DNA of 64,000 nt from Fidelibacterota bacterium (GTDB lineage: Bacteria; Fidelibacterota; Marinisomatia; Marinisomatales; TCS55), in the NCBI GenBank assembly GCA_016845785.1, contig JAERSH010000042.1, positions 1 to 64,000 of the forward strand, written 5' to 3'. The notes under the pieces are model-generated. The model had not been told where the DNA came from and searched no databases. It saw only the letters and a program-made list of their open reading frames with translations. Numbering within the stretch: position 1 is the stretch's first letter; every line of letters begins with the position of its first letter. Position numbers and translations under genes: made by a program. Of this stretch, positions 35,979 to 42,960 are shown one piece after another.

Positions 35979-38233
35979 AACGGTTATTCATTTTAATCAT
36001 GTGCGCAGGATTGTCGGCTCAAGTTCGGATAGGCGAAATGCGGTCCATAACATCATCTTTACATGTAAGAGATATGACGAAAGATGGGACCAACATTATA
36101 TTGGCCACTGGAGGTGGATTGGTGAATTATGAGTCAAATACCGGTGATTACACTGTCTATACGAAAGACGATGGATTCGCAGATACAGATCTTCAAACTG
36201 TACATATAGGCCCCAAAGGATTGGTATGGGTGGGGAGTAAAATGGGTGTACAAATTTGGGATTCGAAGACAGAATCCATTCGAGATTGGTTTCAATTAGA
36301 TATTGAAACCGTTTCCGGGTTTGCGACTTATCAGGATATGATTTATGGTGCGGTAAAAAATGATGGTCAATGGGGAATTATGGAGTTTATTCACGCGAAT
36401 GAAAAAATATATTACCGAGATTTCTATGGCCGATCCGATATTCAGTATATTGACGAAATTGTCACATTTGGCGATCAGTTATTGTTACGTACCGATTTAG
36501 GTTTAATCGGTGGAAATCCTCACCTCAAGCATCCAATCTATTGGGAAAAATCTTTCCAAAATATTAATGAAAAAGTATTAACTGTAGATGCCTCAGATAA
36601 AGTGTTGGCACTGGTGACAGATAAAGCCATTTATGCCGTGGAACTGGGAAAAGACCCCATTGCTTTAATCCGTGAGGACGACAATATTAGATCCATAAAA
36701 TCAATTTCAGTCATTGAGAATAATCGGTTTACGGCAATTTCAGATTCGATCATTTTTGATGTGGGGACAGATCGACTATCCCAAGGTTTCACAGATTCAG
36801 ACATGGTTTTTACGGAAATTATAACGGATCAATTTGGGATATGGGTTGGCAGTCATGTGGGATTTGGGCGGATAGATGGCCGTGAATTTGGAAGTCCATT
36901 AAATCATATTGCAGTAAATGGTCCATCGGTTCAATCGCCGGAAGCGATTCAGTTTATAGGAAATGACCAGTGGATAATGGCCAGTAAAAATGGATTGTCT
37001 CTCACAGGCTGGGCGAATTGGTCTTCCACATCCGTATCTACTAATTTGAATCCAAACCTAAATATTCAAAAAAGTCCCATATATTTAGGGAGAAATATTT
37101 CAAATATTGTACATCTAAATGGAAAAATACTTATTGGATTGAATTACTCATCCTCAGCGGGAATTGTCTCTGTTGATGTATCCAATGGACTCACATTAGA
37201 TCATCTTTATTATCCCAGAAAACTCTCTTTTGGTTTAGAAGAACTGTATGCCGTAAAAGGGATAGTTGTTGACAAAAAGGATAATATTTGGTCCATTTCC
37301 GAGAACAATGAAAATGAACCTCTATCCGTATTCAAAGGTGAGGATACGCGACACATTTCAATTGCCGAGAGTGGTGGCAAACTAAACAAAAATGTTAATG
37401 CAATTACTGTCGATAATTTTAATAGAATTTGGACCGGTTCACCTTCAGGGTTAGTCATGTATAAATATACGGGCGATGTGATGGATCCGACAGCAGAAGT
37501 ATGGGCGAATGAAATGGTGAATCCCGGCATGCCCAAACGCATACCATTGGCCATGAATGTATCGGACAAAAATCGGCTATGGATATTGACACCTGTTGGA
37601 TTGATATACAAAAATCTTCAAGTGTCCGAAACCAACCCTGTGACACAAACAGGGCCTCTAGGGAATAATAATGAATTATATCCCTATTTCCCCAATGGTT
37701 CATTCGATACACAATCTAAGATTCGATTTGACCCCAGAGGGAATGTATGGGTGACTTCCATTACAGATGGTGTGCACATTATCACTGAAAATGGTGAATA
37801 TTGGCCTGATATCAACGGACTCAATACTTCTAATAGTAACCTCCTGTCAAATCATGTAAATGATGTTACGTTTAATGGTAATGAAGGATTAGCATATATC
37901 GCCACAGATAAGGGGGTGTCTGTTATTCGGATTCCGTTTGCAGATAAAAAGGAATCCTTTTCATCAGTGGGTATCTTCCCCAGCCCATTTAGAATTCCCG
38001 ATGCCCAGCCCATGACGATTGAAGGGTTGAAAGATAATAGTTCGCTCATGATTATGACATTGAACGGACGTGTTATTCGAAAAATTCCCAATGCTGAAGT
38101 GCAAGGATATCAGGCTTTTTGGGATGGGCGAGATAGTCAAGGACGATTGGTTGGATCCGGCGTTTATCTCATTGCGATCTATGATCAAAAAGGTGCATCT
38201 TCTATGGAGAAAGTAGCGGTCATCCGAAAATGA
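35975..38233 (+). CDS. PorZ-like beta-propeller surface protein with type IX sorting domain
   Basis: I start at ATG 35975 (MKRLFILIMCAGLSAQ, a signal peptide), giving 752 residues. An in-frame ATG 17 codons earlier would add an unlikely N-terminus. Repeated blades read like two-component-regulator propeller units, for example TDLQTVHIGPKGLVWVGS, TVDNFNRIWTGSPSGLVMY and RFDPRGNVWVTSITDGVHI. The end is a FlgD-like domain: GIFPSPFRI, MTLNGRVIRKI, FWDGRDSQGRLVGSGVYLI and KVAVIRK. PorZ of Porphyromonas has two propellers plus such a domain at a similar length and belongs to the PorU-PorV-PorQ-PorZ attachment complex. The PorZ assignment is by layout. Confidence 0.75.
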   Translation: MKRLFILIMCAGLSAQVRIGEMRSITSSLHVRDMTKDGTNIILATGGGLVNYESNTGDYTVYTKDDGFADTDLQTVHIGPKGLVWVGSKMGVQIWDSKTESIRDWFQLDIETVSGFATYQDMIYGAVKNDGQWGIMEFIHANEKIYYRDFYGRSDIQYIDEIVTFGDQLLLRTDLGLIGGNPHLKHPIYWEKSFQNINEKVLTVDASDKVLALVTDKAIYAVELGKDPIALIREDDNIRSIKSISVIENNRFTAISDSIIFDVGTDRLSQGFTDSDMVFTEIITDQFGIWVGSHVGFGRIDGREFGSPLNHIAVNGPSVQSPEAIQFIGNDQWIMASKNGLSLTGWANWSSTSVSTNLNPNLNIQKSPIYLGRNISNIVHLNGKILIGLNYSSSAGIVSVDVSNGLTLDHLYYPRKLSFGLEELYAVKGIVVDKKDNIWSISENNENEPLSVFKGEDTRHISIAESGGKLNKNVNAITVDNFNRIWTGSPSGLVMYKYTGDVMDPTAEVWANEMVNPGMPKRIPLAMNVSDKNRLWILTPVGLIYKNLQVSETNPVTQTGPLGNNNELYPYFPNGSFDTQSKIRFDPRGNVWVTSITDGVHIITENGEYWPDINGLNTSNSNLLSNHVNDVTFNGNEGLAYIATDKGVSVIRIPFADKKESFSSVGIFPSPFRIPDAQPMTIEGLKDNSSLMIMTLNGRVIRKIPNAEVQGYQAFWDGRDSQGRLVGSGVYLIAIYDQKGASSMEKVAVIRK

Positions 38234-38436
38234 AACCTGTCATCGATATTCTTAAAGTCATCGCCGGTGTGATTCTGATCATTATCGGACTCATCGGCGG
38301 ATTGATTCCCATTTTTCAGGGATGGATGTTTGGCATCCCGGGATTAATGTTATTGGGGAGTGTATTTCCACCGGTGAAAAAGTGGACACATGATATGCTT
38401 GAAAAAGCGAAGAAAAAAATGAAGCGCAAAGTATGA
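38230..38436 (+). CDS. PGPGW-type small membrane protein
   Basis: The 68-residue protein has two close hydrophobic segments with the glycine/proline pattern GLIGGLIPIFQGWMFGIPGLMLLGS followed by a basic tail (EKAKKKMKRKV). This resembles the putative transmembrane PGPGW family, whose function is unknown. Its start overlaps the PorZ-like gene by four bases (ATGA). It is the last gene of the long plus-strand block before the convergent intergenic region. Confidence 0.7.
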   Translation: MKPVIDILKVIAGVILIIIGLIGGLIPIFQGWMFGIPGLMLLGSVFPPVKKWTHDMLEKAKKKMKRKV

Positions 38437-38439
38437 TCA

Positions 38440-38528
38440 AACCTTACGAAAGTTTCCTTCCTCTCAATTAACTTTGCCCGAATAATTTTTTCTTTGGGTA
38501 AGAAGACATCTTTAACTTTGGTAAGGTT
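38440..38528. repeat. Inverted repeat with nested hairpin in convergent intergenic region
   Basis: The arms AACCTTACGAAAGTT (38440-38454) and AACTTTGGTAAGGTT (38514-38528) are inverted copies that differ at one position, with 59 bases between them. Inside, TTTGCCC near 38474 can pair with GGGTAA near 38496 around an A/T-rich loop. AACTTTG occurs twice in direct orientation as well. Position between convergent genes suggests a bidirectional terminator or a structured transcript end. There is no clean T-run directly after the outer arm. Confidence 0.5.
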
Positions 38529-38550
38529 CTACTAAAGATCGAATCGAGGC

Positions 38551-39813
38551 TTAGATTTTTGACAGTGCTTGTTCTAAATCCCAAATTATATCGTCAGCAT
38601 TTTCTACTCCCACCGATAAACGGATCATTTTTTCTGTAATGCCCATGGCTTGTTTTTGGTCCACGGGCACATCGGCGTGGGTCATGGTATAGGGGTGTTC
38701 CGCTAAGGATTCAGTCCCGCCGAGGCTCACAGCTAACTGGATCAGTTTCAAATTATTTAATACCTTAAAGGCTTCCGCTTCCCCACCCACAACATCAAAA
38801 CTCAACATGGCCCCTGCCGAAGAATACTGTTTTTTATAAATCTCATATTGGGAAGTACCTTCCGGTATAAAACCAAGATAAAACACCTTTTCCACTTTAT
38901 CATGATTAATAAGGAAATCTGCAACTTTTACCGCATTATTCATTTGAATTTCCATCCGGGCTTTCAACGTTTCTAAACTGCGCATCAGGAGCCATCCCGT
39001 CCAGGGGCCGGTCATATTGCCCAAAAACGTACGCAATCCCTTTATTCGCCCGATTATTTCATTGGATCCGAGGACAGCCCCGGCAATGAGGTCACTGTGA
39101 CCGCCAATGTATTTTGTAGCAGAATAGATAACGATATCAGCCCCATGTTCCAATGGGTGGGACCAGAGGGGGCCCATGTATGTGTTATCCACTGCGATTT
39201 GAACACGATGATTTTCGTTTGAGAATTGATCGGCTATTTTTCTGCACATGGCAATATCCATGAGGGCGTTGGTGGGGTTCGCCGGCGTTTCCATATAGAT
39301 TACGCCTAACTTATCTTGTAATCCCGAAGATTCAATTTTCTCTATGATTTCCTCTTGGGTATGATCCGCATGGATACCAATTACAGTGATACCGTACTTG
39401 GTTAAAAAATGATTGATGAAATGGTCCGTACCCCCATAAAGCGGTTTGCTGTAAAGCAGGAGATCACCGGGCTGAAGGTATTCCAAAAGAACCGTGGCGA
39501 TAGCGGACATGCCACTTTCGAATACAGCACAGGCTTCAGATTTATCCCACAGGCAGAGGCGGTTTTCCAAAATTTCCAGATCTGGATTATTCAGCCGGCT
39601 GTAAATGAGGCCCAGATTTTCGTCGGGCTTTTTTTCTCGTAACCCGTAAGCCACTTCGAAGAAAGCTTTCCCATCTTCGGCGGATTTAAAAGCAAAGGTG
39701 GAGGTCTGAAATATAGGGCACTTGACGGCACCTTCTGACCACTCAGATTGATATCCGTAAGACATCATTAAACTTTCCGGTTTGATATTCTTGGGCAGGT
39801 CTTTTTTAATCAT
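38551..39813 (-). CDS. Cys/Met-metabolism PLP enzyme (cystathionine gamma-synthase/methionine gamma-lyase family)
   Basis: The 420-residue fold-type I PLP enzyme has YSRLNNPDLEILENRL, FESGMSAIATVLLEYL, the PLP aspartate in IAVDNTYMGPLWSHPLEHG, and the Schiff-base lysine in YSATKYIGGHSD. The C-terminal SLGGTESLAEHP and IRLSVGVENADDIIWDLEQAL are typical of this family. Whether it acts as a gamma-synthase, gamma-lyase or beta-lyase cannot be told by eye. In an operon with an oligopeptide transporter and adenosine deaminase, breakdown of sulfur amino acids is plausible. Confidence 0.88.
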   Translation of the reverse strand: MIKKDLPKNIKPESLMMSYGYQSEWSEGAVKCPIFQTSTFAFKSAEDGKAFFEVAYGLREKKPDENLGLIYSRLNNPDLEILENRLCLWDKSEACAVFESGMSAIATVLLEYLQPGDLLLYSKPLYGGTDHFINHFLTKYGITVIGIHADHTQEEIIEKIESSGLQDKLGVIYMETPANPTNALMDIAMCRKIADQFSNENHRVQIAVDNTYMGPLWSHPLEHGADIVIYSATKYIGGHSDLIAGAVLGSNEIIGRIKGLRTFLGNMTGPWTGWLLMRSLETLKARMEIQMNNAVKVADFLINHDKVEKVFYLGFIPEGTSQYEIYKKQYSSAGAMLSFDVVGGEAEAFKVLNNLKLIQLAVSLGGTESLAEHPYTMTHADVPVDQKQAMGITEKMIRLSVGVENADDIIWDLEQALSKI

Positions 39814-39824
39814 GATATCCCCCC

Positions 39825-40886
39825 TTAGTTTCTTTCAATATATTCCGGCATAATACCGAATTCCGATTCCAGTTCATCGGCAATATTTTTAATCATATTC
39901 TTCCTGACTACATGGGGCAGAAAGGCTGCTTTCATAGCGATGATGGTTACTTCCCTAAAATCATGAAGTGTAAAGTTGAATAGATCGCGGGCCACACCAA
40001 ATTCTTTGGACAGGGTGGTATCGGACATGAGTCGATTATCTGTATTCAGTGTAACACGAATGCCTTGATCATAATAATACCTGAATGGATGCTGTTTTAG
40101 CGATCGCACTGAATAAGTATGCCAATTTGATGTGAGGCAGACTTCCATGGTAATCCGATGGTCCGTTACATATTGCATCAAATCTTTATCTTCTTTTAAA
40201 CGTGTCCCATGGCCAATACGGTGGGCACCGCAATAGTGGATCGCTTGATGAATTGAAGATGGACCAAATGCTTCTCCTGCATGGATGGTGGCATTAATGT
40301 TATGATTCAAAATCATATAAAAGGCTTCTCGGTGATCTTTCGCCGGGAAGTTTTCTTCCGCACCGGCCAAGTCAAAACCCACGACACCTTTGTTTTTATA
40401 TCGAACGCATAGGTCTGCCAATTTTAGGGAAGCTTCAGGAGAAATATGGCGAATACCGCAAACGATAATACCGGACTTTACACCAAAATCCTTCTCTCCC
40501 TGTTTGAGTCCCTCACGAACGGATTCAACCGCTTCTTCCAAGGTCATTCCTTTATTTGTATGAAGGATGGGTGAGTATCGTACCTCAATGTAGCGAACAT
40601 TTTCAGCTGCCACATCTTCGATCAATTCATAGGCGATTCGGGTGAGGGCGTCGGGCGTTTGCATCACACTGAGTGTAATGTCAAAACGGGCAATATATTC
40701 TTCTAATGTTCCCCGTTTTTTCCCAATGGAAAGGATCTTTTTTAGATTGATAGGATTGGATGCAGGCAGCGACACTTGGTGCCGCTGCGCCAAATCCAGA
40801 ATCGTTTGGATTCGCAGACAGCCGTCCAGGTGGCAGTGAAGCTCAACCTTGGGAAGTTTTTTCAGCAGGCTGTCTGAAATCTTCAT
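39825..40886 (-). CDS. add: Adenosine deaminase
   Basis: The enzyme deaminates adenosine or deoxyadenosine to inosine, using zinc. The 353-residue TIM-barrel protein has the metal pair HCHLDGCLR near the N-terminus, VVGFDLAGAEENFP, HAGEAFGPSSI with the third histidine and catalytic glutamate, HRIGHGTRL and the zinc aspartate in LNTDNRLMSDT. The NTDN form instead of NTDD is common in one bacterial branch and not a defect. It lies 11 bases upstream of the PLP enzyme and 4 bases after the transporter, so all three form one operon. Confidence 0.92.
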   Translation of the reverse strand: MKISDSLLKKLPKVELHCHLDGCLRIQTILDLAQRHQVSLPASNPINLKKILSIGKKRGTLEEYIARFDITLSVMQTPDALTRIAYELIEDVAAENVRYIEVRYSPILHTNKGMTLEEAVESVREGLKQGEKDFGVKSGIIVCGIRHISPEASLKLADLCVRYKNKGVVGFDLAGAEENFPAKDHREAFYMILNHNINATIHAGEAFGPSSIHQAIHYCGAHRIGHGTRLKEDKDLMQYVTDHRITMEVCLTSNWHTYSVRSLKQHPFRYYYDQGIRVTLNTDNRLMSDTTLSKEFGVARDLFNFTLHDFREVTIIAMKAAFLPHVVRKNMIKNIADELESEFGIMPEYIERN

Positions 40887-40890
40887 CCGG

Positions 40891-42756
40891 TTATTTTCTC
40901 GATACGGATTTATATAACCAGTACATCATACCCATAAACAGAATTGGTCCAACCCAATTCATACCGCCAAAATGAGGCCACCAGTCTTTTTGTCCTGTTA
41001 GGAATATCGGCACAGCAACCATGATGCCCATGAGAGCCTCTCCCGTGATAAAACCGGATGACATGAGTAATCCACGTTTTTCAGATGATTCAGATCCGCC
41101 GGCTTTTTTGCCCAAGTGATTAATCATTCCCCCAATGAAAATGGGTACGGTTAATGTAATGGGTAGGTATATCCCAACGGCTACGGCCAACACGGGTACT
41201 CTGAAATCAGCGCCAAGTTTTTCCTGCCTCAAATCAATAAGGATAAGTGCGACGGCAATAGCACCACCAATGTAAACAAATGTCCATGGCAGATTGCCCG
41301 TGAATACACCATCTGCAACTGATTTCATCAATGTGGCTTGTGGGGCAGACAAAGTTGGTGATCCGATGGTATATGCAGTGTGTAAAATATCCAATACGAG
41401 TCCGAGGACTACGGCTGCAGATACGGTCCCGACAATTTGCATGACTTGCTGTTTCCAGGGGGTGGCACCGACAATATGGCCCGCTTTCAGATCTTGGAGG
41501 TTATCACCACCAATGGCAGCAGCACAGCAGACAACCGCACCCACCATAATAGCACTGGCAGCACCTACACCAGACCCTGTTCCTAAAATGGCCAACAAGA
41601 GTAGGGAAGCAAAAAGGATAGTTGCAATGGTTACGCCAGAAATGGGGTTGTTTGATGATCCCACCACCCCGGCCATATAGGCAGCAACGGCGGAGAACAA
41701 AAATCCAAACACCATCATGACTACCGCAAGGAGGGCTGCAATACCCACAGACCCAATAATATCCAAATAAAGAAGGAATACGGGTACAAGGAGTGCAATT
41801 AAAGCAATTCCAACATAATTGATAGGCATATCCTGTTCTTCTAAAGGCACATCTTTATCGGAAGATTGATGTTTTACTGCAGCTAAACTGGCTTTTACGC
41901 CTTCTATTAATGGCTTAAATAATTTGATCAAAGACCAAACACCACCAACCACCATGGCACCGACTCCGAGATAACGGATTTTTGAATTCCAGATGCCCCA
42001 TGCCGCATCCAGAGGATCGCCTTCAAATCCAACCATTGCAGAATAAATCGGGATTGCAATGGCCCATGAAATCAATCCACCGCCTACAACGAGAATGCCG
42101 ATATTTCGGCCTACAATGTATCCTACAGAAATCAAGGCGGGAGAGAGGTCAGTACCCAATCCGAATATGGATCGGCCCACGGTTGTAGCACCGGCCATTT
42201 CTGCATGCCATGCGCCAAATCCTTGTTGAAATAATTTCATGACACCACCTGCGAGACCGGTTAATCCAATGGTTTTTAATCCTCCGGATCCATCATCGGC
42301 AGCACCTTTTCGCGCTTCATCACCAGCGCGCAAAACTTCGGCCGTTGCCACACCTTCCGGATATTTCAATTTAGCAGTAACAATTAATGCGCGTCGTAAC
42401 GGCACTGTAAAAAGGACACCAATGACACCACCAATGGCAGCAATTTTTGCCACTTCCACATAATCAAATGTGTCCCAATAGCCCAATAGGACCAATGCAG
42501 GAATAGTGAATATGACACCAGCAGCTAATGATTCACCTGCTGATGCAGCTGTTTGCACAATGTTGTTTTCTAAAATATTTGATTTTTTGAATAAGGAGAG
42601 TACCCCCATGGAAATCACTGCAGCAGGGATGGATGCAGATACGGTCATCCCGGCGAATAAGCCAAGATAAGCATTGGCTCCGGCAAGGACCATGGATAAG
42701 ACTACACCGAGAAAAAGGGCTTTTACGGTAATTTCCGGTAATTGGTTATTTGACAT
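40891..42756 (-). CDS. OPT family oligopeptide transporter
   Basis: The 621-residue polytopic membrane protein has about 14-16 hydrophobic segments. OPT features include LGVVLSMVLAGANAYLGLFAGMTVSASIPAA near the N-terminus, NIVQTAASAGESLAAGV, RRALIVTAKLKYPEGVATAEVL, GGDNLQDLKAGHIVGATPWKQ and VGIYLPITLTVPIFIGG. Family members import small peptides or metal chelates by proton symport. It is the first gene of the peptide/nucleoside operon and is divergent from the riboswitch-controlled TonB receptor. Confidence 0.92.
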   Translation of the reverse strand: MSNNQLPEITVKALFLGVVLSMVLAGANAYLGLFAGMTVSASIPAAVISMGVLSLFKKSNILENNIVQTAASAGESLAAGVIFTIPALVLLGYWDTFDYVEVAKIAAIGGVIGVLFTVPLRRALIVTAKLKYPEGVATAEVLRAGDEARKGAADDGSGGLKTIGLTGLAGGVMKLFQQGFGAWHAEMAGATTVGRSIFGLGTDLSPALISVGYIVGRNIGILVVGGGLISWAIAIPIYSAMVGFEGDPLDAAWGIWNSKIRYLGVGAMVVGGVWSLIKLFKPLIEGVKASLAAVKHQSSDKDVPLEEQDMPINYVGIALIALLVPVFLLYLDIIGSVGIAALLAVVMMVFGFLFSAVAAYMAGVVGSSNNPISGVTIATILFASLLLLAILGTGSGVGAASAIMVGAVVCCAAAIGGDNLQDLKAGHIVGATPWKQQVMQIVGTVSAAVVLGLVLDILHTAYTIGSPTLSAPQATLMKSVADGVFTGNLPWTFVYIGGAIAVALILIDLRQEKLGADFRVPVLAVAVGIYLPITLTVPIFIGGMINHLGKKAGGSESSEKRGLLMSSGFITGEALMGIMVAVPIFLTGQKDWWPHFGGMNWVGPILFMGMMYWLYKSVSRK

Positions 42757-42832
42757 GATTTTCCTTGAATTTTATGGGGACGAAGGTAGGGAAATTCGAC
42801 TCAAATTTACAAGTATGTTGGCAAAGCATCAG

Positions 42833-42862
42833 TTGGCATCCTTTGTTGAATATCCCTAATTT
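42833..42862 (+). promoter_or_regulatory. Putative promoter for the riboswitch transcript
   Basis: TTGGCA (42833-42838, five of six matches to the -35 consensus) is followed after 18 bases by TAATTT (42857-42862), a weak -10 match that also resembles the TAnnTTTG element of Bacteroidota. A transcript starting about eight bases downstream would begin just at the TPP aptamer. No other promoter-like pair was evident. Confidence 0.35.
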
Positions 42863-42871
42863 CGCACCGCA

Positions 42872-42953
42872 TTTGGGGTGCTGTTTTGAACCAGATCGAA
42901 ATGGCTGAGAATAGACCCAAGAACCTGATCTGGATAATGCCAGCGTAGGAAAA
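42872..42953 (+). promoter_or_regulatory. TPP riboswitch (THI element)
   Basis: The conserved parts of the thiamine pyrophosphate aptamer occur in order: GGGGTGCT (42875-42882), GGCTGAGA (42903-42910), GACCC (42914-42918), ACCTGATCTGGATAATGCCA (42923-42942) and GCGTAGGAAAA (42943-42953). CTGG and CCAG around ATAATG form the P5 hairpin. The aptamer ends only eight bases before the ATG of the TonB receptor, and AGGA at 42947-42950 lies in its 3' strand. Ligand binding probably hides the ribosome-binding site, giving repression when thiamine is plentiful. The motif is clear; the mode of control is inferred. Confidence 0.92.
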
Positions 42954-42960
42954 CCTAAAC

